From: Verrucomicrobiota bacterium
GTDB lineage: Bacteria; Verrucomicrobiota; Verrucomicrobiia; Opitutales; Opitutaceae
Assembly: GCA_016871755.1 (NCBI GenBank)
Contig: VHCJ01000022.1
Location: 1-50,525, forward strand
Reading direction: 5' to 3'
Length of the DNA stretch: 50,525 bases
Position 1 is the first letter of the stretch, and each line of letters opens with the position of its first letter. Below the pieces are notes generated by a model. The model saw nothing but the letters and a program-made list of their open reading frames with translations, was not told where the DNA came from and searched no databases. The position numbers were made by a program, and so were the translations under genes. Shown here in pieces: positions 36,417-50,015 of this stretch.

Positions 36417-37520
36417 TCACTCGCCGGCGTCGCCGGTGACGGCGGTGCCACCGGTGACGGTGACCTTCTCGAGGACGGCCTTGATGATCTTGTCGGCGAG
36501 TTCGGGACGTTCGCGCAGGGTCTGCTTGGCGGCGTCGCGGCCCTGGCCGACCAGTTCGCCCTGGTAGGCGATCCACGCGCCCTTCTTTTCGAGGATCTTG
36601 TGTTCGAGCCCGAGATCGAGAATCGAGCCGGACTTCGAAATGCCCTCGTCGTACATGATGTCGAACTCGCACTCGGTGAACGGCGGCGCGACCTTGTTCT
36701 TGACCACCTTGATCTTGGTGCGGTTGCCGATGACCTTGCCGTCGGGCGTCTTGATCTGGTCCTTGCGGCGGATGTCGATGCGGATGGACGAGAAGAACTT
36801 GAGGGCGCGACCGCCCGGGGTGGTCTCGGGGTTACCGAACATCACGCCGATCTTCTCGCGGATCTGGTTAGTGAAAATGCAGATGCACTTGGTCTTGCTG
36901 ACCACGGCGGTGAGGCGGCGCATGGCCTGGGACATCAGGCGCGCCTGGGAGCCGACGGTGGCGTCGCCCATCTGGCCGTCGAGTTCCTGCTTGGAGATGA
37001 GGGCGGCGACGGAGTCGATGACGATGACATCGATGGCGTTGGAGCGGATCAGCGTCTCGGTGATGTTGAGGGCGTCCTCGCCGGAGTCGGGCTGGGCGAC
37101 GAGGAGGTCGTCAAGGTTCACGCCGACGACGCGGGCGTACTTGGGATCGAGGGCGTGCTCGACGTCGATGAAGGCGGCGAGACCCCCGCGCTTCTGGGCC
37201 TCGGCGATGACGCTCAAGCAGAAGGTGGTTTTGCCGGAGGATTCCGGACCGTAGATTTCGACGATGCGACCGCGAGGCAGGCCGCCGACGCCGAGGGCGA
37301 GATCGATGGCGAGGGAGCCGGTCGACAGCGTTTCGACCTTCATCTTGGCATTCTCGCCGAGGCGCATGATCGAGCCCTCACCGAACTGCTTGGTGATGGA
37401 GCTGATCGCGAGTTCGACGTTCTTGCGCGATTCGGCGGGGACGGGGACGACGCCGCTGGCAGCGGGAGCAACGGGAGCGGCGGCGGCTTTGGCGGGGGAG
37501 GTGGGGGCGGCCTTGGACAT
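36417..37520 (-). CDS. recA: Recombinase RecA
   Basis: A 367-residue recombinase from ATG 37520 ([13 protein letters not shown]); the open frame extends 170 codons further upstream in unrelated sequence. An Ala/Pro-rich N-terminal extension of about 30 residues precedes the RecA core. Landmarks: [43 protein letters not shown] (split; Walker A GPESSGKT), [43 protein letters not shown] (Walker B), loop L2 region [26 protein letters not shown] (split) and [15 protein letters not shown]. No LexA-type box is evident in the 158 bases upstream. It is a single-gene unit by spacing. Confidence 0.97.
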   Translation of the reverse strand: MSKAAPTSPAKAAAAPVAPAASGVVPVPAESRKNVELAISSITKQFGEGSIMRLGENAKMKVETLSTGSLAIDLALGVGGLPRGRIVEIYGPESSGKTTFCLSVIAEAQKRGGLAAFIDVEHALDPKYARVVGVNLDDLLVAQPDSGEDALNITETLIRSNAIDVIVIDSVAALISKQELDGQMGDATVGSQARLMSQAMRRLTAVVSKTKCICIFTNQIREKIGVMFGNPETTPGGRALKFFSSIRIDIRRKDQIKTPDGKVIGNRTKIKVVKNKVAPPFTECEFDIMYDEGISKSGSILDLGLEHKILEKKGAWIAYQGELVGQGRDAAKQTLRERPELADKIIKAVLEKVTVTGGTAVTGDAGE

Positions 37521-37678
37521 GTTGGAATGACGTGAATCGCTGCCCCCGTCGGAAGCAAGTGCGGTGTGGCGGGAAAAAGGGAATCGCATCCCTCCGTCCC
37601 TCCCGCCCGTTTTTCGAGGTTTCCCGGAACCCCGCCACGCGCGGCCCCCGTGCCCGGCGAAGGCGAGCAGACCCCTGG

Positions 37679-38389
37679 CTACGGCACGTAGCGGGTGCGC
37701 CGCTCGCCGCTGCGCCCGGAGACCGGGCGGCGTTCGGCGGGCGGCCGGTACGCGGAGCGACGGTAGCCGGGGCGCGACGGGTCGGAGGCGCAGCGGATCT
37801 GGAAGTCCTGCATCCGCTGGAACAGCGTCAGAAGCTGGTCCGGCCGCGGGTAGCGATCCAGTCCCGAACGGTCCAACGCCAGCAACAGCTCGTGGGTGGC
37901 TTCGAGGGTGGAAAGGCAACCCTCCTGAGGCTGCTGCTTGATGACGTAGCGGCTGACCGCGGTTTCGGCGGTAAACATCACCCGCGGCAGCCGCTGCAGA
38001 CTCGGGCTCAGCCGGAGCATCTTCCGCGCGCACGCCCAGGTGGCGTCGAGCAGGAAGACCACCAAACGCCGCCCCGCCAGATCGGCTTCTCCCAGATCAC
38101 CCCGGGATAGATTCCGGGCGGCGGTTCCCGGGTAGAGCAGCACCGGAAAGAGGCTTGGATCCGCAAGCATCCCCTGGACCACCTCGTGCTCCTCGAAGCT
38201 CACGCCCATGTGGATCTCGCTCTCGATCAAGGACAAATGTGTCAATCGCCCCGTGCCTGCCTTCTCCTCCTTGAATTCCTTGGGGTGCATGAGGAAGACG
38301 AACCGCGTGCGGGTGGCCATCGGCTCGATGGAGGCACACCAGCACAGCGGCTTCGGCCAGAAGCAGCGGTAACACGTCTCGCGACTCAT
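37679..38389 (-). CDS. DTW-domain protein, tRNA-uridine aminocarboxypropyltransferase-like
   Basis: A 236-residue protein of the DTW/SPOUT-like family, whose E. coli members (TapT/TuaA type) add the acp group to U47 of tRNA. A zinc-type N-terminal pattern is present ([15 protein letters not shown]), then [20 protein letters not shown], the signature [14 protein letters not shown] (the DxTW motif as DATW), and [11 protein letters not shown]. The C-terminal 35 residues are Arg-rich, with several aromatic residues, and probably bind RNA or are disordered. It stands alone between recA and the DUF2911 gene, all on the minus strand. Confidence 0.87.
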   Translation of the reverse strand: MSRETCYRCFWPKPLCWCASIEPMATRTRFVFLMHPKEFKEEKAGTGRLTHLSLIESEIHMGVSFEEHEVVQGMLADPSLFPVLLYPGTAARNLSRGDLGEADLAGRRLVVFLLDATWACARKMLRLSPSLQRLPRVMFTAETAVSRYVIKQQPQEGCLSTLEATHELLLALDRSGLDRYPRPDQLLTLFQRMQDFQIRCASDPSRPGYRRSAYRPPAERRPVSGRSGERRTRYVP

Positions 38390-38417
38390 CCGTGGCGGGA
38401 CGGCGGGCGGACGCGGG

Positions 38418-39320
38418 TCAGTTCAGGCTGGCGATGAGCGCCTCGTTGAGCCGGACGTACTCGTCCTTCATCGACCCCTTGGCCTCGGAGGCCATGGCGA
38501 GGGACTGGCGGGCAGCCTCCAGCGCGCCTTTCTTGTCGCCCATTTTACTAAGAATGAGCCCCTTCCGATACGTCAGCCAGAAGGCCTTGGGGTTTTCGGC
38601 CAAGGCGGCGTTCATCCAGCGCAAGGCGGTGGGGAGCTCAATGTTGTTCTCGTAATAGAACATGGCGGCTTGGGCGTAGGGCTTCTTGCCGGAGGGAGCG
38701 GCCATGGCCGCCTCGATGCGAGGCTTGAGAATGCCGACGGTATCGACCTCGAGCTTGATCGGAACGCGGGTGGTCTCCCACGCGAGGTAGAGGGTGGCAG
38801 ACGCGTCACGCAACTCGGAGAGGCCGATGGCGAACGTTTCAGTCGGCGTGGCCATCGTGGTGGGCTTCGCCTTGAACCGGAGCACGTCGTTCGCGGCGTC
38901 GTACTGGTAGTCGCCCCACTGGGACATGTTCTTGTGCACGATGATCGTCCACTCCGTGCGCCCGGGGATGGAGAACAATTCGTAGGTCCCGGCCGGGACG
39001 GGATTCCCATTCAGGCTGACGGGGGTGCTGAAGGAGATGCGCGTGGCGCTGTTGGCGCCGGTTCGCCAGCGTTGGTCGTAGGGGACGAGACCACCGAAGA
39101 TGGTGCGGCCGCGCATGCTCGGGCGGGAGTAGTCGATTTCGATGTCGGTGACGCCGACGCGAAGCTTGAGGGTGGCGGCGGGGCTGGCGGCGGGGAATTC
39201 GAGCTTGGGGGCGGGCGTGGGGGTGGCGGCTTGGCTGAACGCGGTACCGACTGCGGCCGCGAGACCGAGAAGCGCGGCGGCGGTGATACGAAGGGTGGGG
39301 CGGGGGAGGGCGAGCGTCAT
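38418..39320 (-). CDS. DUF2911 family secreted protein with C-terminal TPR-like helices
   Basis: A 300-residue protein with a signal peptide (ITAAALLGLAAAVGTAFSQA). Residues about 45-185 are a DUF2911 domain: VTDIEIDYSRPSMRGRTIFG, VPYDQRWRTGANSATRISFS, NGNPVPAGTYELFSIPGRTEWTII (split), HKNMSQWGDYQY. The C-terminal part is helical with one TPR-like pair (ALRWMNAALAENPKAFWLTY). The family is widespread in Bacteroidota and Verrucomicrobiota, is periplasmic, and has no known biochemical role. The stop is 28 bases before the DTW gene start, so the two may be co-transcribed. Confidence 0.88.
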   Translation of the reverse strand: MTLALPRPTLRITAAALLGLAAAVGTAFSQAATPTPAPKLEFPAASPAATLKLRVGVTDIEIDYSRPSMRGRTIFGGLVPYDQRWRTGANSATRISFSTPVSLNGNPVPAGTYELFSIPGRTEWTIIVHKNMSQWGDYQYDAANDVLRFKAKPTTMATPTETFAIGLSELRDASATLYLAWETTRVPIKLEVDTVGILKPRIEAAMAAPSGKKPYAQAAMFYYENNIELPTALRWMNAALAENPKAFWLTYRKGLILSKMGDKKGALEAARQSLAMASEAKGSMKDEYVRLNEALIASLN

Positions 39321-39442
39321 GCTTCAACCCTAGCTCAACTCCCGCCCCCGGCGCAACCGACGTTCGCAGCCACGGAGAGGAAAACGGCGGATTTCACCCT
39401 TCCGACGGCCGACCGCGGCGCGAGGCAAGGGCGGGGGCTGGG

Positions 39443-40663
39443 TCAACGGCTCAGCCAAAGCACCCCAAGACCCAAGGTGAGGATCGCGATGGCCGTCCCG
39501 GCCTTCAGGTATTCGGTGAACGAGAGCTCCACACCGCGGCGCCGGGCGATCTCGGCGACGATCAAGTTCGCGACGGAGCCGATCAGGGTCAGGTTGCCCG
39601 CCAGCGTCGTGGCCATCGCGACGGTGAGCCACGCGCCGTGCGGATCACCCAAGGTGGGGATGATCGGGCGCAGCAGCATGACGGCGGGGACGTTTGAGAC
39701 CACGTTGCTCAGCACGACGGAGACTCCGGTCAAAGCGAGCGGCCCGCCCTCGACCCACGGGCGCAGCGCCCCGAACAGCCGACCGCTCAGGCCGCTGGCC
39801 TCGAGCCCACCCGTGACCACGAAGAGCCCGCAGAAGAAGACGAGGAGCCCCCAGTCGATTTCCTGGAACACCGTCTCGGGCGAAGTCCGCCGGGTGACGA
39901 GCAGCACTGCGGCAGCGAGCGCGGCGGCGAGGGGGACGGGAAGACCGAGGACCAACGTTACGCCCATGACCCCGGTGGCGAGGAGGGACTTGATGAGGGT
40001 GCGACGATCCCCTGTGACGGCGACGGAGACGGAGGTGGCGAGCGGCTCGCCGGTGAACTCCCCCCGGTACACCACCACCAGCACCGCCCACGCCACGGCG
40101 AGTCCCGCGAAGGCGATGGGGGCGAGGGCCTCGGTGAAGGCCACGAACGGGATGCCCGAAGAGAGACCGACCAGCATGTTTTGCGGGTTCCCGGTGATGG
40201 TGGCCACGGAGCCGATGTTGGCGGCGGTGACGAGACCGACCAGGTAAGGCAGCGGATTGCGGCGCAGCGCGAGCGTGACATCGAGGACGAGCGGCGTGAA
40301 CACGAGCACGATGGTGTCGTTGAGAAAGACGGCGGACAGGATCCCGGACACCCCGATGATCAGGGCGAGGAGCCGCCGCGGCGTCCGCGCAAAGCGAATG
40401 ACCCCGGCCGTGACCCGCTGGAAGAATCCCCCGAGGCGCAGATTCACGTTCAGGACCATCATCCCGAACAGCAGCAGGATCGTGTTCCAATCGACGGCGT
40501 GGAAAGCCTGATCGAGCGTGAGCACGCCCCCAGCGAGAAGGACGGTGGCGCCCACCAACGCGATGGACGCCCGGTTCATCTTCAGCACCGGGTAGCGCCC
40601 CACGGCGACCCCGATGAGGGTCACCGTGGCGACCGCGGCGGTGACGATCTGGCTGGGCTCCAT
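39443..40663 (-). CDS. SLC13/ArsB-type anion permease
   Basis: A 406-residue polytopic membrane protein with about 10-11 helices. Ion-transporter superfamily landmarks: TVLLAGGVLTLDQAFHAVDWNTILLLFGMMVL (split), SGILSAVFLNDTIVLVFTPLV, ANIGSVATITGNPQNMLVG, and in the second half WGLLVFFCGLFVVTGGLEASG, SNVVSNVPAVMLL and TLAGNLTLIGSVANLIVAE. The paired NDT...TGNPQN and SNVPA...GSVAN motifs are the substrate/Na+ sites of the family. Substrate (sulfate, dicarboxylate, arsenite or other) cannot be told. A neighbouring arsR or arsC gene is absent, which argues against arsenite. Confidence 0.88.
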   Translation of the reverse strand: MEPSQIVTAAVATVTLIGVAVGRYPVLKMNRASIALVGATVLLAGGVLTLDQAFHAVDWNTILLLFGMMVLNVNLRLGGFFQRVTAGVIRFARTPRRLLALIIGVSGILSAVFLNDTIVLVFTPLVLDVTLALRRNPLPYLVGLVTAANIGSVATITGNPQNMLVGLSSGIPFVAFTEALAPIAFAGLAVAWAVLVVVYRGEFTGEPLATSVSVAVTGDRRTLIKSLLATGVMGVTLVLGLPVPLAAALAAAVLLVTRRTSPETVFQEIDWGLLVFFCGLFVVTGGLEASGLSGRLFGALRPWVEGGPLALTGVSVVLSNVVSNVPAVMLLRPIIPTLGDPHGAWLTVAMATTLAGNLTLIGSVANLIVAEIARRRGVELSFTEYLKAGTAIAILTLGLGVLWLSR

Positions 40664-40770
40664 GGGCTGCAGCTTCGCGGTGGGAGGGCGGGGGCGGAAG
40701 AAATGGCGGCGGAGACGTGCGGCGGACGGACCGCGACGGGAACCACGGTGCAGCGGATGCCCCTCGCCGA

Positions 40771-41745
40771 CTAGACCCCGTAGTACGGGCGGTACCAGTC
40801 GACGAACGCCCGCAGTCCCTCCTCAAGGGTCGTGCGCGGCGCGTAGCCGATGGCGGCGCCGACCCGGTCGAGGCTGGCGCAGGTTTCGGGGACATCCGCG
40901 GGCTGGGCGGGGAGCAGGTTCAGCCGGGCCGGGCGGCCGATGATTCGGGCGAGCAACTCCACCATATCCCTCACCTCGACCGGCCGATGGTGGCCGAGGT
41001 TCAGGATCTGGTAGGGTGGCACCGGCGGCACGGCCGGCGGGTAAAGGAGGATCTTCAGCAGACCATCGACCACGTCGTCGATGAACGTGAAATCCCGGCG
41101 GTTCCTTCCCTCGGCGAACAGATCGATCGGCTGGTCGGCGAAGATCGCGCGGCTGAAGAGCGTCGGGGCGGTGTCCGGGCGCCCCCACGGACCGTAGACA
41201 TTGAAGAAGCGCAGGCCGGTCAGGCGCACCCCGTGGAGATGCGCGTAGGCGTGGGCCATGACCTCGTTGCTCTTCTTCGTGGCCCCGTAGAACGAAAGCG
41301 GACGGTCCGTATCGCCCTCCTCCTCGAACGGCGTCTCCACCCCGGCCCCGTAGACACTGCTCGACGAAGCGAATACCAGGTGCTTCGGCGGGTGCACCCG
41401 GGCGGCCTCCAGCACGTGGAAGAAGCCAACGAGATTGCTCTGCACGTAGGCCTCCGGGTGCGTAACGCTGTAGCGGACGTTGGCCTGGGCGCCCAGATGG
41501 ACCACGTAATCCGGGCGGAGCTGCGACCAAAGCCCCTGCAGCGCACCCGGTTCCGCGAAATCGAGCTTCACGAACCGAAAATCGTCGAGCCGCTCCAGTT
41601 GGGCCAGCCGGGCCTGCTTCAGCCCGACATCGTAGTACTCGCTGAGGTTGTCGATCCCCACCACCTCGCACCGGCGTGACTCAGCGAGCCGACGCGCGAC
41701 ATGGTAGCCGATGAACCCGGCAGCTCCGGTAACGAGGACCTTCAT
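40771..41745 (-). CDS. NAD-dependent epimerase, UDP-glucuronate 4-epimerase-like
   Basis: A 324-residue extended short-chain dehydrogenase. Motifs: VLVTGAAGFIGYHVARRL for NAD binding, DNLSEYYDVGLKQARL (typical of UDP-glucuronate 4-epimerases), VVHLGAQANVRYSVTHPEAYVQSN (split), the catalytic SSSSVYG and YGATKK (Tyr-x3-Lys), GLRFFNVYGPWGRPD, and RRDFTFIDDVVDGL. Role: interconversion of UDP-sugars for cell-surface polysaccharide. It is not next to other polysaccharide genes in this window. Confidence 0.9.
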   Translation of the reverse strand: MKVLVTGAAGFIGYHVARRLAESRRCEVVGIDNLSEYYDVGLKQARLAQLERLDDFRFVKLDFAEPGALQGLWSQLRPDYVVHLGAQANVRYSVTHPEAYVQSNLVGFFHVLEAARVHPPKHLVFASSSSVYGAGVETPFEEEGDTDRPLSFYGATKKSNEVMAHAYAHLHGVRLTGLRFFNVYGPWGRPDTAPTLFSRAIFADQPIDLFAEGRNRRDFTFIDDVVDGLLKILLYPPAVPPVPPYQILNLGHHRPVEVRDMVELLARIIGRPARLNLLPAQPADVPETCASLDRVGAAIGYAPRTTLEEGLRAFVDWYRPYYGV

Positions 41746-41856
41746 GGACTGTCTCGGCTACAACCTTTCGACGAAGTTGTAAACTTCCGCTTGCCGCCGG
41801 AAAAATGAACCTACTAAGGTTGCGCCCGTTTTGCCGACTCCTCACGTTTGCCCGTC

Positions 41857-42192
41857 ATGAAGATCAAAGCCTACCTCAAGCCCCACTGCGGTTGGTCCAA
41901 CGGCGTCCGGGCCATCCTGCGCAAGTACCGCCTGTCGTTCCAAGACATCGACATCATCAATGACCGCGCGAATTACGCGGAAATGGTGCAGAAGTCCGGC
42001 CAGCCGCTGTCCCCCTGCGTCGAGATCGACGGCGTGATGCTGGCGGACATCTCGGGCGAGGAAGTCGAAAACTACCTCCTCTCGAACCAACTGGTCACCC
42101 CGACCGACAGCCAAACCGGTGTGCCGACGAACGCGGGCTGCTCCGATGAGGAGCACGCGAAAATGGCCACTAAAACGATCCGCTTCTTCTGA
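41857..42192 (+). CDS. Monothiol glutaredoxin
   Basis: A 111-residue thioredoxin-fold protein from ATG 41857 (MKIKAYLKPHCGWSNGVRAIL); a TTG nine bases upstream is not needed. The active site is CGWS, a single-Cys variant close to the CGFS of monothiol glutaredoxins and unlike the dithiol CPYC. The conserved cis-Pro region is SPCVEIDGVMLADISG. The C-terminal tail carries a further Cys (NAGCSDEEHAKM). It stands alone, is followed by a strong terminator and precedes gltBD on the same strand. The role could be Fe-S cluster handling for GltBD, but this is only inferred from position. Confidence 0.87.
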   Translation: MKIKAYLKPHCGWSNGVRAILRKYRLSFQDIDIINDRANYAEMVQKSGQPLSPCVEIDGVMLADISGEEVENYLLSNQLVTPTDSQTGVPTNAGCSDEEHAKMATKTIRFF

Positions 42193-42223
42193 GCGCGAAC
42201 CGCCTCCCGAACTCATCCCTCTG

Positions 42224-42262
42224 GGCCGGCATCGCGCACTCCGCGCGACCGGCCTTTTTTTT
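42224..42262 (+). terminator. Rho-independent terminator of the glutaredoxin gene
   Basis: GGCCGG 42224-42229 pairs with CCGGCC 42249-42254, enclosing TCGCGC 42232-42237 / GCGCGA 42243-42248 with a two-base bulge and a five-base loop. Eight T residues follow (42255-42262). It lies 32 bases after the stop codon and separates the glutaredoxin from gltB. Confidence 0.9.
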
Positions 42263-42374
42263 GTCCAAATCCCGGCTCGACTGACGCCCACCCTCTCACC
42301 GACGCTTTCGGCGTCCACGCCCGCTTTTTCCGCTTTTTGGCCCGCACCCTGCGGTGCGATCCAACCGATTGCCT

Positions 42375-47009
<4,635 letters not shown>

Positions 47010-47068
47010 TCCGCGACGGCACCGCACGCACCCCCACCACACCGAAATCCCTCCGACCCCCTTCCGCC

Positions 47069-48553
47069 ATGGGCAAGCCAACTGGTTTCATCGAATACCT
47101 GCGCGAACTTCCCGTCGACCGCTCGCCCACCGAGCGCGTCCGCGACTGGAACGAGTTCCATCCCCACATGGAGGAGAAGAAACTCCGCCAGCAGGGCGCG
47201 CGCTGCATGGACTGCGGCGTCCCGTTCTGCCACACCGGGAAACTGATCAGCGGGATGGCCTCCGGCTGCCCGATCAACAACCTGATCCCCGAGTGGAATG
47301 ACCTCGTCTACCGCGGTCAGTGGCGCGAGGCGCTCGATCGCCTGCACAAGACGAATAACTTCCCGGAATTCACCGGCCGCGTGTGTCCGGCCCCGTGCGA
47401 AGGTTCCTGCGTGCTCGGCATCAACGCGCCGCCCGTCACGATCAAGAACATCGAGGTCTCGATCATCGACCACGGCTGGGAAGAGGGTTGGGTCCTCCCC
47501 GAGGCCCCGAAGGTGCGCACCGGCAAGAAAGTCGCCGTCATCGGCTCCGGCCCGGCCGGCCTCTCCGCCGCCGCCCAGCTCAACCGCGCGGGCCATACCG
47601 TCACGGTCTTCGAGCGCGCCGACCGCCCGGGCGGCCTGCTGATGTACGGCATCCCGAACATGAAGCTGGAAAAGCGCGAGGTCGTCCTCCGCCGCATCGA
47701 GCTGATGGAGAAGGAAGGCATCAAGTTCATCTGCAACGCGAACGTCGGCGAGAACGTCGAGCCGCAGCTTTTCCTGAAGGAATTCGATGCGACGGTGATC
47801 TGCACCGGCGCGACGCAGCCGCGCGATCTCCCGATCGAGGGGCGTCAGCTGAAGGGCATTCACTTCGCGATGGAGTTCCTCACCGCGAACACCAAGGCCG
47901 TGCTCAACGGCGGCGCCGAGCACACGCCCATCTCCGCCCGCGGCAAGGATGTCGTGGTGCTGGGCGGCGGCGACACCGGCACGGACTGCGTGGGCACGTC
48001 GATGCGCCATGGCTGCAAGAGCCTCGTGCAGATCGAGATTCTCCCCAAGCCCCCGACCGAGCGCGCGGCCGACAATCCGTGGCCGGAGTGGCCGAAGACC
48101 TACAAGATGGACTACGGCCAGGAGGAGGCGGCGGCCCGTTTCGGCGACGATCCGCGCGTGTACCTGACGACGGTGAAGAAGTTCATCGGCGACGAGCAGG
48201 GCCACGTGAAGGAGCTCGTGACCGTCGAGATCAAGTGGGAGAAGAACGAGAAGGGTCAGTTCGTGCCGAAGGAAGTCCCCGGCAGCGAGAAGACGCGACC
48301 GGCTCAGCTGGTGCTGCTCGCGCTCGGCTTCCTCGGACCCGAACAGGCGCTGCTCAAGGAGATCAAGCTGGAGTCGGACCCCCGCTCGAACATCAAGGCG
48401 GAGCACGAGAAGTACACGACCAACCTCAAGGGCGTGTTCGCCGCCGGCGACTGCCGCCGCGGCCAGAGTCTCGTGGTCTGGGCGATCAACGAGGGCCGCG
48501 GCGCGGCCCGCGAGTGCGATCGCTACCTGATGGGCACAACGGATCTGCCGTAA
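47069..48553 (+). CDS. gltD: Glutamate synthase (NADPH) small subunit
   Basis: A 494-residue flavoprotein that passes electrons from NADPH to GltB. The N-terminal Fe-S domain has [28 protein letters not shown] and [12 protein letters not shown]. The FAD motif is [21 protein letters not shown], followed by the NADPH-binding motif [21 protein letters not shown]. The C-terminal FAD motif is [23 protein letters not shown]. It begins 60 bases after gltB with no terminator between, so the pair is an operon. Confidence 0.97.
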   Translation: MGKPTGFIEYLRELPVDRSPTERVRDWNEFHPHMEEKKLRQQGARCMDCGVPFCHTGKLISGMASGCPINNLIPEWNDLVYRGQWREALDRLHKTNNFPEFTGRVCPAPCEGSCVLGINAPPVTIKNIEVSIIDHGWEEGWVLPEAPKVRTGKKVAVIGSGPAGLSAAAQLNRAGHTVTVFERADRPGGLLMYGIPNMKLEKREVVLRRIELMEKEGIKFICNANVGENVEPQLFLKEFDATVICTGATQPRDLPIEGRQLKGIHFAMEFLTANTKAVLNGGAEHTPISARGKDVVVLGGGDTGTDCVGTSMRHGCKSLVQIEILPKPPTERAADNPWPEWPKTYKMDYGQEEAAARFGDDPRVYLTTVKKFIGDEQGHVKELVTVEIKWEKNEKGQFVPKEVPGSEKTRPAQLVLLALGFLGPEQALLKEIKLESDPRSNIKAEHEKYTTNLKGVFAAGDCRRGQSLVVWAINEGRGAARECDRYLMGTTDLP

Positions 48554-48632
48554 GGCGGTCCCCGCAAGAAAACGCCGGCAACCGCCAAATTCCGCGGAGG
48601 CGGCCCGCGCCGGCTGCGGCAGACTTGGGGGA

Positions 48633-49145
48633 ATGCACTCCTGGTCGCGCGGCCTTTCCCCGCACCCCGGCCCCGCGCTCCCGCGGGGTCAGGCGTTGCT
48701 CAATGATCCGTTGCTCAACAAGGGCACGGCCTTCACCGAGGCCGAACGCGATGCCCTCGGCTTGCGCGGCCTGCTGCCCGCCCGCGTCTTCAGCCTCGCC
48801 GAACAGGCCGCTCGGCTCATGGAGAACCTCCGCAAGATCAAGGAGCCCCTCGATCGCTACGTCTTCCTGACCAACCTCCAAGACCGGAACGAGACGCTGT
48901 TTTACAAGGTCATCGGCGATCACATCGAGGAGCTGGTCCCGCTGATCTACACGCCCACCGTGGGCCAGGCCTGCCTTGAGTTCGGCGTCATTTTCCGCCG
49001 TCCGCGCGGACTCTACCTGTCGATTCAGGACCGCGGCCGCCTCGCCGAGATCCTCTCTCACTGGCCCGTCAATGACATCCGCATGCTGGTCGTCACCGAC
49101 GGCGAGCGCATCCTCGGTCTCGGCGATCTCGGGGCGTTGGGCAGC
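48633..49145 (+). pseudogene. Malic enzyme, truncated after the N-terminal domain
   Basis: The first about 168 residues match NAD-type malic enzymes of the SfcA/MaeA kind: ALLNDPLLNKGTAFTEAERD, LGLRGLLPARVFSLAEQAAR, YVFLTNLQDRNETLFYKVIG, LVPLIYTPTVGQACLEFG, RRPRGLYLSIQDRGRLAEIL and VVTDGERILGLGDLGA. Homology ends at GDLGA (about 49136-49145), where the family should continue with G-M-G-I-P and the NAD-binding domain, about 370 residues more. The reading frame happens to stay open to 49769, but that part is the antisense of a methyltransferase gene. So the enzyme is broken by a rearrangement, an insertion or an assembly join, and it cannot be active as encoded. GGGGGA precedes the ATG. Confidence 0.82.
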
Positions 49146-49202
49146 TGGGGTGCAAGAGTTCACGCTGCCAGCGTCGGCGGAGAGCGGAGGTCATCGACAA
49201 AC
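49146..49202. other. Junction between truncated malic enzyme and methyltransferase remnant
   Basis: A 57-base stretch between the end of malic-enzyme similarity and the convergent end of the methyltransferase gene. It holds a short perfect palindrome, ACGCTG-C-CAGCGT (49162-49174). No insertion-sequence end, tRNA or attachment site is recognised. Confidence 0.5.
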
Positions 49203-50015
49203 TCACGCTCCGCGGCGGACAAAGTAATAGCCTCGGAACACGGCTGGACCACTGGGCCGGTCATTGCTCTCGAACTCCGCGCGCAACTCATACCTCTCCT
49301 CAAAATGCCCCAGCAAACGGGGGCGGGAAAGAAGCCGTGCCGGATAACTTGCGCCCCCGATGTGCTCGGGAACGCGCTGTACCGTCAGGCGGTCCCGGTC
49401 ATCCGCGATGATCGGGTTTCGGTCGAGGATGATGGCTGGCAGGCCGAGTTTAACGATCTCGTCCAGCAACCGATGGGGGTGCTCGACTCAGCCGACCACG
49501 CCGGAGAGAAGCGCGACCGTCGGCTCGGCGGCAAAGACTGCGGATGCGATGTCCGAATGGAACGACAACTCGCCATTGGAAAACTCCCGCTGCCCGGCCT
49601 CCACAAACATCGCCTGTTCGACCACGGCCCAGCGGATGCGAATGGCTCCTTGCCAAAGCGAGCGGTGCTGGAAATAGCAGCTGCCCAGAGATCCCCCAAA
49701 ATCCAAGACGTTCAGTCGACCGCCAGCACGCGCGGCCTCCTGCATGAGGCACGCCGCCAAGGTCCATGACGGAGCGGGCTCCCGATGGATTACGCCATCG
49801 CGTTCGAAGGCCGCACGTCCGTCTCGCACCGTGCGCGCAGCCTCAAGCACGCGCTCCTGGATCGCTGCGGAATCGTAACCGGTTGAAGCCGCCCGCGCCT
49901 CCTGCTACGAAGCAAGGTCTCCCTCGAAACGGACCCTGCGGAAACGCCGCTCCCACAAATCAACGAGGAGCGGCGGCAGCAGAGCGCGACCCATTCCCTT
50001 CCACGCTGGCTTCAT
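49203..50015 (-). pseudogene. TIGR04325-type methyltransferase with two in-frame stop codons
   Basis: Reading one continuous minus-strand frame from ATG 50015 gives a 270-codon protein like the TIGR04325 family of SAM-dependent methyltransferases found in polysaccharide clusters. It begins MKPAWKGMGRALLPPLLVDLW, then RFEGDLAS-stop-QEARAASTGYDSAAI, VRDGRAAFERDG, VLDFGGSLGSCYFQ (the SAM loop), AVVEQAMFVEAGQREF, LLSGVVG-stop-VEHPHRLLDEI, LPAIILDRNPII, LTVQRVPEHIGGASYPARLL and a C-terminal FRGYYFVRRGA. The stops are TAG at 49907-49905 (codon 37) and TGA at 49490-49488 (codon 176). Both could arise from TGG by a single G-to-A change. The start overlaps the stop of the upstream ParB-like gene (ATGA), indicating a former operon. 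Confidence 0.8.

Noticed and set aside
37521-38033. N-terminal extension of recA by about 170 codons
   Set aside because: The extension is Arg/Pro/Ala-rich and antisense to part of the DTW gene; RecA starts at ATG 37520.
41791-41817. Promoter candidate TTGCCG / TACTAA before the glutaredoxin
   Set aside because: The spacer is only 15 bases and both hexamers are imperfect, so it is not distinguishable from chance.
49146-49769. Continuation of the malic-enzyme reading frame past 49145
   Set aside because: It reads through the antisense of the methyltransferase remnant and has no malic-enzyme similarity, so it is accidental.
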